This document shows, piece by piece, positions 1 through 9,613 of a stretch of 64,000 nt of DNA. The notes under the pieces were generated by a model, which saw only the letters and a program-made list of their open reading frames with translations, ran no database searches and had not been told where the DNA came from. Source of the DNA: M30B19 sp041741535 (GTDB taxonomy: Bacteria; Planctomycetota; Planctomycetia; Pirellulales; Pirellulaceae). The stretch spans positions 1 to 64,000 of the forward strand of contig JBGSJV010000103.1 in assembly GCA_041741535.1 (NCBI GenBank), in the 5' to 3' direction. Within the stretch, counting starts at the first letter, position 1, and each line of letters begins with the position of its first letter. The position numbers were made by a program, and so were the translations under genes.

Positions 1-123
1 GACTGACTCCACACACCCTACGCCCTACGCCAGCAGGTTAACGTTAACCGCGTGAGCATAGCAGGGTTGGGCGGGCATCCGCACAACACTGCGCCGCTCC
101 GCGCGCATGCCGCAAGCATAAAT
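1..123. other. Gene-free left edge with a perfect palindrome
   Basis: No coding region is seen. Positions 36-49 form a perfect 14-bp palindrome (GGTTAACGTTAACC), which could be a protein-binding site or the end of a repeat. The kinase stop codon lies at its right border. Confidence 0.4.
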
Positions 124-3100
124 TCACCACCAAAACCGACACCAGTCAAGAAACAGGGGAATCGCTACGTCCATTCGGTTGGCGACCCATTCGCTGATTA
201 AGATGTTCGTCGTCTTTATTGTGTACTCGTGATCTGGCCCAAGCTTCGAACGCAAGTTGTCGAGTAGCGGTAGAACATCATCGATTCGTTTCGCTGCCAA
301 ATAGCCGTCCGCCAAGTTGTAGACGCTGACCAATGTGCTGGGGTGGTCGTCGCCTAATTGTTTGGTTCGCGCGTCCAGGACTTGTTCCAATAAGGGTAGT
401 GCCTTTTCGCTTTGTCCCCCGCTTCGATAGGCCATCGCCAAATTGTTCGTCAGACTCAGTACCTGCGGATGCGGGGGTCCGAAGGTCTTTTCAGCCGCCC
501 CGACAGCTTGCTCCAACAGTGGTACTGCCTCATCAGCCCGTTCGTTCTCTAGATAGCCGCGGGCCAAAGAACCCAACGTCGCGATGGTGTCCGGATGTTC
601 AACTCCGAGTATCTCTCGCCGCAATCCTAGAGCTTTCTCCCACAAAGGAAACGCTTGCTCCGTTTGTTCGTTCGCAGCATAAGCGCCGGCCAAATTGTGC
701 ATACTCAGCAACGTATCCGGATGCTCGGCCCCAAGTTTTTCGATTCGACCGGCCAGGGTCTCTTCGAAGAGCGGCAACGCGAGGTCCACCTGTCCGGTCC
801 CTAAATAAGCGACCGCCAGATTGTTGATACTGATCAACGTGTCGGGATGGTCCGGCCCCAGGATCACGGTGCGACGCTCGACGGCCTGCTGATGCAGGGG
901 CATGGCCTGATCCATTTGCCCGAGGGATCGATAGGCCGACGCCAAGTTGTTGATGCTGGCTAAGGTATCCGGATGGTCGGGTCCCAGTTTCGTTTGGAGC
1001 AATTCCAGTGATTCCAGCAACAAAGGAAGCGCCAAATCCATCCTGCCAATCGCACGGTAACCGGCCGCCAAGTTATTCATCGTGGTGAGCACTTTGGGAT
1101 CGTCGGGACCCAAGGTGGTGCGGGTCAGTTCCAACGTCTTTTTCTTCAAGTCGAGCGCTTGTTCTAATTGCCCGGCAGCCAACAGTCCGTCCGCCAAATT
1201 GCTCATGACAGAAAGTGTTAGGATCGGATCCGAGTCGGAAACGGAACGCAGTTGTCTCAAAGCTTGTTCCCACATTCGCAGCGCTTCTGGTAACCGTCCC
1301 GCCGCCTTAAAACCCATGGCCAAATGATTCATGCACGCGAGGGTGTCGAAATGATCGGGACCTGACGCTTCGGTGTAAGTCGCCACCGCTTGCTCAAGTA
1401 CTTCGATGGCTTCGGCCGTTTCACCTAAACCTAACAGCGACCTGCCGAGAGTGCTTTGCATCGAGGCAACGTCCTGCGGTTCACCGATTTCTGCCGATTG
1501 AAGTTGAGCGATTGCCCGATTCAAATTATCGCCGAGCGCATTTCTCAAATCAGAAACTTCGGTATAGTTGGCATTCGGTTCCAAGTCAGCAAACACCGAA
1601 CCAAGTATTTCGTTCGCATGACGAGCAAACGTTAAGTTGCGTTGAGCCGTTTCCAGTCGCTCTTCCGCCAAAGCTTCTGCTGACTGCGCTCTTTGGGTTT
1701 GCTGTTCGGCCAACAACTTTTGTCGGTCGGCCTCTTCCCGTTGCAGTTGCTCCTGGGCCAATGCCGCTTCTTTTTGTTTTGTCTCCTTTCGGGCAATTTT
1801 GGCCTGCTCCAACGCTTCCTTTTGGGATGTTTCTGCCTCCTGCAAGGCCGTAGACAACTGGGTGGCTTGGTTCCACAGCACCACGCTACTGAGCGCCGCG
1901 GACAAACCCAACAGCACGATCGCGCCCACACCAATCGAGACGATCGCAACGTGCCTTTGGCACCACTTTAGCCCGCGTTGCCAGCGAGTGGGCGGACGCG
2001 AGAGAATGGGTTCGTTCTTGACAAATCGCCGCAAGTCCGCTGCCAAGTCGGCAGCCGTTTGATAACGGTCAGAAGGATCTTTGGCCATCGCTTTCGCGAC
2101 AATGATGTCAAGTTCGACCGAAAGCGTCTTGTCCAATAGCCGAATCGACGGCGGTTCCAGATTCAAAACATCGTGCAACAGTTGTTTTCGATCACCGCTC
2201 GAAAAGGCCGGTTGCAGCATTAATAGTTCGTAAAGAGTCACACCCAACGAGTAAATGTCGCTGCGATGATCGACCGCCAAGGCATGCCCCCCCGCTTGCT
2301 CCGGGCTCATGTAGCGCAGCGTACCCAGTAGATCGCCGCTGGCCGTCATCGTGTCATTGGATTCGATGTGAGCCAAGCCAAAATCCATCACCCAGATTTT
2401 TCCATTCGCGTCAAACATCAGATTGGCTGGCTTGATATCGCGATGGATCACACCCGCTTCGTGAGCATGATGGAGGGCCTCCGCGACATCCGCAATCGAA
2501 TGGGCAATCGAGATGCTCCAGCGCGATTGAGATTTGGAACGTTCGGTCGATCCCTTGGCAATTGGTACCGTCGTCCGACCACTTGCTGACGCCACCGATG
2601 ACCCGCGCCCCGAGTAGGCGTCCGGCTTCGGGACAGAAGAGTTTTCAACTGCTGCATCATCGAGCGGTGCCACACCTGCGGTCGGCAGCGGCAAGTCATC
2701 CAAGTTCAAGTCAAAATCACGGGGGCGGCTTCGTTCCTCACGTCTTTGTTGAATGACTTTGTCGAGTGATTGACCGTCGATGAACTGCATCGCATAAAAA
2801 TGAACGCCACGCTCGCAGCCAACCGAGAACACGGGCACGATGTGGGGGTGTTGCAAAGAGGCAGCCGCGCGAGCTTCATTTTGAAACCGTTGCATTCGCC
2901 GTGGATCCAAAACATTGGCGAATGGAAGGATCTTTAAGGCCACGCGCCGAGCCAGCGGAATTTCTTCGGCCTCATAAACAATTCCCATACCGCCGCGACC
3001 GACTTCACGACGGATGCGAAATTCACCGAGGACAATATCGTTTAACTCCGTCTTTTTACCGTCGATTTCCGAAGGCTCATTTGCCGAGCTCGACCCTAGT

Positions 3101-3288
3101 TCCGCCATCAACTTCAAGGTCGGCAAGAGGTCGAGCAGACGAGCCGCATGGTTCGGCGCGATCTGCTGAATTTCCGCAAAATCGATCTCGCGCCCCAACT
3201 CTAACTCCGCCGTAACGCGACAGATCAACGCATCAAAGGTTGGATCCGAGTCGGCAGAAATCAAAGATCGAAATTGGGATAGATCCAT
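124..3288 (-). CDS. Membrane Ser/Thr protein kinase with kinesin-light-chain-type TPR array
   Basis: Hanks-type protein kinase of 1054 residues. Visible are the glycine loop GRGGMG (about 98-102), VALKIL with the ATP-binding Lys119, HRDIKPAN (282-289) and MDFGLA (301-306). A low-complexity insertion (about 180-257, Ser/Arg/Asp-rich) lies between the hinge and the catalytic loop. One membrane helix follows (448-472), then a Gln/Glu/Ala coiled coil (about 475-560), then at least ten 42-residue TPRs of the type GPDHPDTLASINNLA (about 600-1040). The kinase should be cytoplasmic with the TPR array across the membrane, probably binding protein partners. The start codon shares one base with the stop of the upstream sigma factor gene (TGATG), so translation is probably coupled. 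The substrate is unknown; the sigma factor is the obvious candidate. Confidence 0.93.
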   Translation of the reverse strand: MDLSQFRSLISADSDPTFDALICRVTAELELGREIDFAEIQQIAPNHAARLLDLLPTLKLMAELGSSSANEPSEIDGKKTELNDIVLGEFRIRREVGRGGMGIVYEAEEIPLARRVALKILPFANVLDPRRMQRFQNEARAAASLQHPHIVPVFSVGCERGVHFYAMQFIDGQSLDKVIQQRREERSRPRDFDLNLDDLPLPTAGVAPLDDAAVENSSVPKPDAYSGRGSSVASASGRTTVPIAKGSTERSKSQSRWSISIAHSIADVAEALHHAHEAGVIHRDIKPANLMFDANGKIWVMDFGLAHIESNDTMTASGDLLGTLRYMSPEQAGGHALAVDHRSDIYSLGVTLYELLMLQPAFSSGDRKQLLHDVLNLEPPSIRLLDKTLSVELDIIVAKAMAKDPSDRYQTAADLAADLRRFVKNEPILSRPPTRWQRGLKWCQRHVAIVSIGVGAIVLLGLSAALSSVVLWNQATQLSTALQEAETSQKEALEQAKIARKETKQKEAALAQEQLQREEADRQKLLAEQQTQRAQSAEALAEERLETAQRNLTFARHANEILGSVFADLEPNANYTEVSDLRNALGDNLNRAIAQLQSAEIGEPQDVASMQSTLGRSLLGLGETAEAIEVLEQAVATYTEASGPDHFDTLACMNHLAMGFKAAGRLPEALRMWEQALRQLRSVSDSDPILTLSVMSNLADGLLAAGQLEQALDLKKKTLELTRTTLGPDDPKVLTTMNNLAAGYRAIGRMDLALPLLLESLELLQTKLGPDHPDTLASINNLASAYRSLGQMDQAMPLHQQAVERRTVILGPDHPDTLISINNLAVAYLGTGQVDLALPLFEETLAGRIEKLGAEHPDTLLSMHNLAGAYAANEQTEQAFPLWEKALGLRREILGVEHPDTIATLGSLARGYLENERADEAVPLLEQAVGAAEKTFGPPHPQVLSLTNNLAMAYRSGGQSEKALPLLEQVLDARTKQLGDDHPSTLVSVYNLADGYLAAKRIDDVLPLLDNLRSKLGPDHEYTIKTTNILISEWVANRMDVAIPLFLDWCRFWW

Positions 3289-3914
3289 CAGCTCAGCTCG
3301 ACGTTCTTCAGCTTGAGAATTTCATGGAGTCGTTCGATTGCTCGTCGGTAGCGCGATCGCACCGCCTCGACTCCTAGACTCAGGATTGCTGCGATTTCGT
3401 CAAATTGCAAGTCTTCCAAATGGCGAAGCACCACGATTTGCCGATAGTGTTCCGGCAGAGTTTGTAAAGAGATCATCAACTCTTGGCGTCGTTCTTCCCG
3501 AATCTCCCTTTGGCTAGGGCTCGACTCGCGCGCCGCGACCCACTCGGCCAGTTGAAAGACGGACTGATCCGAGGCGATTTCCCCCCCGGCTTCTTCGCGT
3601 TTGACGGTCCGCTTGGCGGCACCAATGTGGTGACGATGCAAGTCAATCAAACGTTGCCGGGCCAACTGCCTCAACCATGGATAAAATGGAAAGTTTCCTT
3701 GCTTGGCAAACTCCGGTAACTTAACCGCGGCCTCCGCCAACGCCTCTTGGACAACGTCCGAGGCATCCGCGCGACCGGCCACTCGCGGATCCATGTAAAT
3801 ATCAACCATACGGCGCAATTTCGCTCGATAACGATCCAGCAATTGGTTGACGGCATTTTTGTCCCCCTCCACCACAAGTGCCAACAGGCTGTCGGTCTCG
3901 TCCGTTCTTTTCAT
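3288..3914 (-). CDS. ECF-type RNA polymerase sigma factor
   Basis: Sigma-70 family protein of 208 residues in the planctomycete ECF style. Region 2 contains DASDVVQEALAEA and FYPWLRQLARQRLIDLHR (about 50-95). Region 4 contains LPEHYRQIVVLRHLEDLQFDEIA followed by the HTH segment LSLGVEAVRSRYRRAIERL near the C terminus. It would direct RNA polymerase to a stress or signal regulon. No anti-sigma factor gene is adjacent; instead its stop overlaps the kinase start by one base, the arrangement expected for sigma factors controlled by a kinase. Its ATG is preceded by a 132-bp region shared with the divergent PLP-enzyme gene. Confidence 0.93.
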   Translation of the reverse strand: MKRTDETDSLLALVVEGDKNAVNQLLDRYRAKLRRMVDIYMDPRVAGRADASDVVQEALAEAAVKLPEFAKQGNFPFYPWLRQLARQRLIDLHRHHIGAAKRTVKREEAGGEIASDQSVFQLAEWVAARESSPSQREIREERRQELMISLQTLPEHYRQIVVLRHLEDLQFDEIAAILSLGVEAVRSRYRRAIERLHEILKLKNVELS

Positions 3915-4076
3915 CCGCCAAATTTACCTTTGTCCACTTTCGTTTCACGGGGCGACGTTACACTTCCATTCCGCTGAATGGCAGGTTACAGTTTGACGCG
4001 GCATTCTTGATTTCGCTATTGGGCTTGTCGGCGAATTCTCCGCTATTTGTTCCAGGCCTCGAAAGGTACGCTAGTT

Positions 4077-5312
4077 GTGGACCAAGACAAATTTCCAACA
4101 TTGGACGACATCTGTCTTTCCAACCCCGTCGCTGCGAACCTAACGACCCACTCGAGTAGTCCCGCGATCTATTTGGCCGCGACCTATGCCTGTGCCGATC
4201 CCAGTCAAGCGAATCGAATTCTGGGTGGTGAAGAGTCCGGCTTTGCCTATCAACGTGATGCACACCCCAATGGGGCCCGACTGGCTGAGAAATTCCGCCT
4301 GCTGCATCATGCGGACCACGCCTTGGTTACCAACAGCGGCATGGCCGCCTTGTCAGCCATCGTGCTGCACCAACTGCGAACGGGCGACCACTGCCTAATC
4401 AGTCGTTACATGTACGGGCGAAGCAGTGTGCTCATCGAACAAGAACTTCCCAAGTTTGGCATCGAAGTCACCGAGTTCGACCCCTCAGATCTGGAATCGG
4501 TCCATCAACTTGTCCGGCCTGGCCGAACCAAGATGCTCTTTGTCGAAACCATCGCAAATCCCCTGCTGCAAGTGGCTGACCTGCCAGCGCTGGTTACGTT
4601 AGGACGAGAGCATGGTTTTCAAGTCGCCGTCGATAACACCTTCGCTACACCCTATTGGTGCCGCCCCTTGGAACTGGGGGTGGATTGGGTTTGGGAAAGT
4701 GTCAGTAAAATGCTCAACGGCCACAGCGATCTGATGATGGGCATGGTTTGCGGCAAATCCACGCACTGGGGACGAATCCGCCAAGTCGCATCGACCTGGG
4801 GACTGGGCGCCGCCCCGTGGGATTGCTTCTTGGCCGAACGAGGCCTCACGACCTTTGGACTACGAATCGACCGCGCTAGCCACAACGCAAGTTTGGCGGC
4901 ACAGTTTTTATCCGCTCAGCCCCAAGTCAAACAAGTTTTCTACCCGGGCCTACCTCACCATCCAACCCAGTCCAACGTGAAGACCATCGCAAACACCACG
5001 GCCTGGTCGAACAACCCAACCAACGCCGCTGGGAATGTCGTTGCGTTCGAATTGGATCTGCAGCAACGCTCCGTGGAAGAATTCATCTCCGCCAGCGGAA
5101 TCGCGTATTTCCCGTCTCTCGGTGAATGTGGCACGACACTCAGTCACCCGTGCAGCAGCAGTCATCGGCACTTGACCGAAGATCAACAACACTCTCTGGG
5201 TATTTATCCCGGCACCATCCGACTTTCATTTGGCATCGAATCGTTCGCAACGCTGCGAGAAAAAATCTTGGCCGGTTTGGTCGGCAACTCGAGTCACGCC
5301 CGAAATACCTGA
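4077..5312 (+). CDS. Trans-sulfuration PLP enzyme (cystathionine gamma-synthase/lyase family)
   Basis: Cys/Met-metabolism PLP-dependent enzyme of about 411 residues. Evidence is the PLP-binding lysine in SVSKMLNGHSDLMMG, the upstream DNTFATPYW segment typical of this fold, and the C-terminal SLGECGTTLSHPCSSSHRHL, equivalent to the SLGG...HPASMTH segment of the family. It makes or cleaves cystathionine or a related O-acylhomoserine-derived thioether; the exact reaction cannot be told from sequence. A TTG start at 4047 is possible, but GTG at 4077 has an AAAGG ten bases upstream and is preferred. Divergent from the sigma factor. A 37-bp dyad starting 65 bp after the stop may end transcription. 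Confidence 0.85.
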   Translation: MDQDKFPTLDDICLSNPVAANLTTHSSSPAIYLAATYACADPSQANRILGGEESGFAYQRDAHPNGARLAEKFRLLHHADHALVTNSGMAALSAIVLHQLRTGDHCLISRYMYGRSSVLIEQELPKFGIEVTEFDPSDLESVHQLVRPGRTKMLFVETIANPLLQVADLPALVTLGREHGFQVAVDNTFATPYWCRPLELGVDWVWESVSKMLNGHSDLMMGMVCGKSTHWGRIRQVASTWGLGAAPWDCFLAERGLTTFGLRIDRASHNASLAAQFLSAQPQVKQVFYPGLPHHPTQSNVKTIANTTAWSNNPTNAAGNVVAFELDLQQRSVEEFISASGIAYFPSLGECGTTLSHPCSSSHRHLTEDQQHSLGIYPGTIRLSFGIESFATLREKILAGLVGNSSHARNT

Positions 5313-5377
5313 GCGATCACGCCGACACGCGTGAAGAGCAATGGAGAAGCCAAACGCCAGACAAACGGAGAGCGAAT

Positions 5378-5414
5378 ATTTGAAATTTCAGACATAGTCT
5401 GTGAAATTTCAAAT
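5378..5414 (+). terminator. AT-rich dyad, possible bidirectional terminator
   Basis: A nearly complete inverted repeat: left arm ATTTGAAATTTC-AGAC, loop ATA, right arm GTCT-G-TGAAATTTCAAAT. It lies 65 bp after the PLP-enzyme stop. No T-run follows, so a terminator role is only suggested by the position. Confidence 0.4.
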
Positions 5415-5445
5415 CTGAGATTTGAGATCTGAGATATGTTTCCCA

Positions 5446-5659
5446 TTTTCTGAAATTCCCATGCCCGAATTCCCTTGCCCAATCGTCTTCAGACGCACCC
5501 ACTGGTTGGCAAAGGAATCTGGGCAAAGGAATGCCGCGCTTCGTATTGCCAATTCAGTTTTCTGAAATTCCCATGCCCGAATTCCCTTGCCTAATCGTCT
5601 TCAGACGCACCCACTGGTTGGCAAAGGAATCTGGGCAAAGGAATGCCGCGCTTCGTATT
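5446..5659. repeat. Two 102-bp direct repeats, 112-bp period
   Basis: Copies at 5446-5547 and 5558-5659 are identical except for one C/T difference, separated by 10 bp. They fill most of the 440-bp gap between the PLP enzyme and the convergent FG-GAP gene. Near identity implies a recent tandem duplication. Neither copy has a convincing reading frame. Confidence 0.9.
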
Positions 5660-5752
5660 TCCATTCTCACACATCAAATATCAATTCTGTTAGAAATTTA
5701 ATTCATCGCTCTTGTCGACGACGCATTGCTGATCGGTGATTTTGGCTTTTAG

Positions 5753-7015
5753 CTATCCACCCTGATTCCAATAGATTCGAGCATTTTTGGTTTGTCGTCC
5801 AACCGCCACAATGTCCACGCGACCGTCGCCGTCGAAATCCGCCACGCATAAGTCTTCAATCGCCACGTTTCCTTCATCAATCAACCTTCGTTGCCACTGA
5901 CCTGATTCCTGTTGACGATAGATCCGCAGACCGCGCCGAGTGCCAAACGAATCGCCCGCGTTTGGGTTGGGATCGTCACGGACACCAACGATCAATTCTT
6001 GCGTCCCGTCAGCGTCCAAATCGGCAAATCGAATGCCGTGTCCCCAGCGCAGTTCATTATCGATAACGCTTCGTTCGTAAGAGAAGGCTTGTTCCGGATC
6101 GGGTTTGCCAGGCGTATAAACCACGACTTGGTTTCCATGCCATGGTTCAATCGTAGCGATTAGTCCGCGATGATCGGAAGAACGATCGATTTCACTCGCG
6201 CCGCGATTGGAACTTGGGTTTCGCTGGTCCCCGGGGTGGATCAGGCGAGTCGTCCACTTGTCCGCCGTGCCTTCGGGATAGACCAAACTGATTCCTTCGT
6301 AACTGGCGACCAGCAACGACTGGCCAGGACGGGCGAACCCACCGTCAAACCCCGCACAGAAATTGTGGGCGACATGCAACTCACGAGAAAGAACTTGCGG
6401 CTGCCAACTGGCTTTGTCTTCGGGATTGCTGGGAACCTTCAGCGAAACGATCTGCAGCGGACGCCCGTCCGCCCAATTGTTTTGGCTCGTGGAACCGCTG
6501 CGCATCAACGGAATGTGCACAATCTCCAACCGCCCGTCGCCATCCAGGTCCACACTGCGAACGCGGTGGACCGTTGGTTCATCACAAGGCAGCTCGTGCA
6601 TCGACCAAGGTTTGGTGACATCGTCGCCACGCTTTAGCCATACCAATTGTCCAGGGATCGTGGTGTTGAATGGCTTCCACCCCGCACCAACCACCAATTC
6701 CGGCAGTTTGTCCCCGGCGATGTCGATCGCCGCGATACAAACATTGTCCGGCTGAGTCTGGCCATCTAGAATGATGAACTTTTGCCATGGCGCTTCGCGT
6801 TGGCCTGGGTTTTGATACCACACGATCTGCAACTGATCGGCGACCACGATGTCCAGGTCCTGATCGCCATCAAGATCGCTGGCAATCACCGCGTAACCAA
6901 TGGCTAGTTCGCGATCCAACTCTTGAATCGCAAACTTAGGATCGTCCCACGCCCAGAGGGACTGGGCGAATAACACCCAGCCCCAAGTGCAAAGGAATGA
7001 CGCGTGACTTGTCAT
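5753..7015 (-). CDS. Secreted FG-GAP/VCBS repeat protein
   Basis: Exported beta-propeller protein of 420 residues. A signal peptide (about 1-22, ending ...AQSLWA) precedes repeats with the calcium-binding DxDGDGxxD pattern: DLDGDQDLDIVV, DLDGDGRLEIVH, DLDADGTQELIV and DFDGDGRVDIVA. Such integrin-like propellers bind ligands or scaffold other proteins; no catalytic residues are seen. It starts 5 bp after the stop of the tail-specific protease gene, so the two are almost certainly cotranscribed. Confidence 0.9.
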   Translation of the reverse strand: MTSHASFLCTWGWVLFAQSLWAWDDPKFAIQELDRELAIGYAVIASDLDGDQDLDIVVADQLQIVWYQNPGQREAPWQKFIILDGQTQPDNVCIAAIDIAGDKLPELVVGAGWKPFNTTIPGQLVWLKRGDDVTKPWSMHELPCDEPTVHRVRSVDLDGDGRLEIVHIPLMRSGSTSQNNWADGRPLQIVSLKVPSNPEDKASWQPQVLSRELHVAHNFCAGFDGGFARPGQSLLVASYEGISLVYPEGTADKWTTRLIHPGDQRNPSSNRGASEIDRSSDHRGLIATIEPWHGNQVVVYTPGKPDPEQAFSYERSVIDNELRWGHGIRFADLDADGTQELIVGVRDDPNPNAGDSFGTRRGLRIYRQQESGQWQRRLIDEGNVAIEDLCVADFDGDGRVDIVAVGRQTKNARIYWNQGG

Positions 7016-7020
7016 TAGAC

Positions 7021-9210
7021 TTAGGACTTCTTCATCATTTGGGAGTAGTCGGCCGCGATTTGTAGGACTTCATCCAAGTAGAAATCGCGTTGGATCTCCG
7101 TGCTTGGCCCTTCAACTTGTTTGTTGACTGTGTCCTCGTCTTGTTTTTCCGCGTTGAACTCTTCGCGTTCGGCCAGATAGGCGGCCTTGTTCAACGTGAC
7201 GCTCTTGCGCTGCTTTTGGTCCACATAGCGTTGAATGTCACGTTCCAAGCGTTGGAAATCGGTCGACTGACTACGTCGCTTGACACTGTTTTCCGTTAAC
7301 TTCGCGACCACGTCCGGTCCCGCCATGTTCAGCTTCGTGAAACGAGCGGGAGGGACTTGATCAAACGCCATGGCGTAATCCAGATCACCTTCCGCGACGT
7401 CCATCTGAGCGGTAATCGAAGGCAACGCCACGTCAGCCACGACGCCACGCAATTGGGTGCTATCGCCGCCCGGACGATAAAACTGTTGGATGGTCAACTT
7501 CAGAGCACCCAAAGTCGTAGACGAGGCAGCCTCTCGACTGCGGTCGTATTGAGCGGCCAAGTTCAACAAATTCTGGACCGTCCCCTTTCCGTGCGTCGCC
7601 GGATCGCCGACCACAATGCCACGATTGTAGTCTTGAATCGCTCCCGCCAAAATTTCGCTGGCACTTGCACTGAACTTGCTCGTAACCACAACCAAGGGTC
7701 CAGCCCAAGCAATGCTGCCGCTGGTATCGTCCAATTGCTCGATTTGCCCCAACGGATCTTTGACTTGCACGATTGGCCCACGATCAATAAACAGACCCGT
7801 GCAATCGATGGCTTCGCGCAAGCTACCGCCACCGTTCATCCGCAAGTCCAACACGACCGAGTCAACATTTTCTTGCTTGAATTGATCCAAGAGTTTCTGA
7901 ACATCCCGCGTGGTGCTGCGGAAATCGTCGGTCTGATTCCGAGCTCCCTCCATATCGGAATAGAAGCTCGGTAGGTCGATAACGCCAACCTTAAACGGAG
8001 TCCCATCCGGTTTTTGGCCATGTTCGAACACTTTCCCACGAGCGGCACTGTCGGTCAGTTCAATCTTTTCTCGCGTGATCGAAATCGTCTTCAAACCGCC
8101 GCCGTCTTTTTGGAGCACGTTCAGACGCACGTTTGTTCCGGCCTTGCCGCGAATCATCGCCACGACATCCTTCAACCGCATGTCCGTGACATCGACCATC
8201 TCGCCACTGGTATCTTGTCCCACGGCCACGATCTTATCGTCGACTTTGATTTCACCGCTGCGATCTGCTGCACCGCCCGGCACGATCCGCTTGATCGTGG
8301 TTAATCCATCGTCCGTGCTCTGCAAGGTGGCTCCGATGCCTTCCAAATTCAATCGCATCTGGATCATAAAGTCGTCGTAACTGGTCGGCGACATGTAACT
8401 CGTATGCGGGTCGTAACAACTGGTGATTGCCGACAAGTACAGTTCGACGACGTCTTCATCGATAAACTGGCCCATGCGGCGATTGAGAGCCTTGTAGCGC
8501 CGATGGAGCTTCTCGCGCGAGCTAATATTTTCGAACGAAGAATCTGCTTTGGATGGATCCTCAGCCACGTTCTTTTCGTTTTCTTCACGTTCGATTTCGA
8601 GCAACATGAACGAATACTTGATCCGTTGTCGCCAGCGTTCTTTCATTTCCGCTTCGTTGGCAAAGTACTGGATGAGATCGGCATCGGTGGCCAATTCTTC
8701 TTGAGCTGAAAAATCAAAGTCCGCATCGATCCATTCGTCGGCCAGCGCGACATTCTCTTGGACACGCTTGAGGTAACGGTTGAAAATGTCAAAAGCCAAC
8801 TCGAACTTCCCATCGGGCCAAGCCTTGAGAACTTCGTCGGTCCGACGGGAGAATTCTTCGATATCGGACTGGTAGAAGTAGAGCTTCATAGGGTCGAGGT
8901 TGCGGAAGTACATTTTTAGGCCTTCCGCCGCCAATCCGCTGTCGAACTTTTTCTTCGACAAGTGGAACTGATTCATCAACTGGAAGGTGTCGCGACCCAC
9001 AATCCGTAGCAGGGCGTTTTTGGGCTTTAGCTCATCGGCGCGATTTTCGGTGTCTTGCCCGTTATCGACAACGTTGCCAACCAAAGCGACGTCATGGGCC
9101 GGAACGCCAGAGCCAATGGGTGCCGACGGGCACAACCACAACCCGGCCATTATCCCGGCCGAAGCCATTGCCGACACCGACACCAGAAACCTAACGGATC
9201 GCAAACGCAT
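7021..9210 (-). CDS. prc: Tail-specific (C-terminal processing) protease, S41 family
   Basis: Periplasmic Ser/Lys-dyad protease of about 729 residues from the preferred ATG at 9210, where the signal anchor MRLRSVRFLVSVSAMASAG begins; an in-frame ATG at 9273 would add 21 unlikely residues. The order is a helical N-terminal domain, a PDZ domain (NLEGIGATLQ...KVDDKIVAVGQ), the S41 core with LRMNGGGSLREA, the nucleophile segment SKFSASASEILAGAIQDY and the lysine segment THGKGTVQNLL, then a C-terminal domain typical of Prc/Tsp. It degrades or trims envelope proteins from their C termini. The FG-GAP gene follows after 5 bp. Confidence 0.93.
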   Translation of the reverse strand: MRLRSVRFLVSVSAMASAGIMAGLWLCPSAPIGSGVPAHDVALVGNVVDNGQDTENRADELKPKNALLRIVGRDTFQLMNQFHLSKKKFDSGLAAEGLKMYFRNLDPMKLYFYQSDIEEFSRRTDEVLKAWPDGKFELAFDIFNRYLKRVQENVALADEWIDADFDFSAQEELATDADLIQYFANEAEMKERWRQRIKYSFMLLEIEREENEKNVAEDPSKADSSFENISSREKLHRRYKALNRRMGQFIDEDVVELYLSAITSCYDPHTSYMSPTSYDDFMIQMRLNLEGIGATLQSTDDGLTTIKRIVPGGAADRSGEIKVDDKIVAVGQDTSGEMVDVTDMRLKDVVAMIRGKAGTNVRLNVLQKDGGGLKTISITREKIELTDSAARGKVFEHGQKPDGTPFKVGVIDLPSFYSDMEGARNQTDDFRSTTRDVQKLLDQFKQENVDSVVLDLRMNGGGSLREAIDCTGLFIDRGPIVQVKDPLGQIEQLDDTSGSIAWAGPLVVVTSKFSASASEILAGAIQDYNRGIVVGDPATHGKGTVQNLLNLAAQYDRSREAASSTTLGALKLTIQQFYRPGGDSTQLRGVVADVALPSITAQMDVAEGDLDYAMAFDQVPPARFTKLNMAGPDVVAKLTENSVKRRSQSTDFQRLERDIQRYVDQKQRKSVTLNKAAYLAEREEFNAEKQDEDTVNKQVEGPSTEIQRDFYLDEVLQIAADYSQMMKKS

Positions 9211-9273
9211 TTCGACATTCCCGCTCGAAAACTGACAACTCTCGTCCTTAGGAAACCACCCAAAGACGAACAA

Positions 9274-9613
9274 CGGCTCTCGGCCCGACGGCCCACAGTG
9301 CCCTACCTAGTTTCCAATGGTAGACCCTTCTTTCGACACTATCAAGATTGATCTGGTATTTGGCCAGTCCCGGCCAAGCCAGACCTACCCGCGAATTTCG
9401 GCCACTTTTTCCGGAAAATGTCATAAACAATCCCAGTTCACGGCATCCCTGGGACTGCTCCAATTACTGACGTTACGTCATGCACCGGCTCCAAATCTTG
9501 AGAAATCCAAAAAACAATCTCTTGGATTAAAAGTTTTTCCACTTGACCACGTGGCGGGGGGGGTAAAATCTTGTGTGAGTGCTGGGGTAACGATAACGGG
9601 AGGATTTCCGGAA
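9274..9613. other. Divergent intergenic region with a TGACGTTACGTCA dyad
   Basis: About 340-400 bp between the protease and the DUF1573 gene. It holds a perfect dyad TGACG-TTA-CGTCA at 9468-9480, a plausible regulator site, and a run of seven G near 9555. No gene is supported; frames open toward 9317 lack protein-like composition before the signal peptide at 9614. Confidence 0.45.

Noticed and set aside
3915..4046. SAM-type riboswitch upstream of the PLP sulfur-metabolism gene
   Set aside because: The 130-bp leader shows no paired elements or conserved core of known SAM or cobalamin riboswitches.
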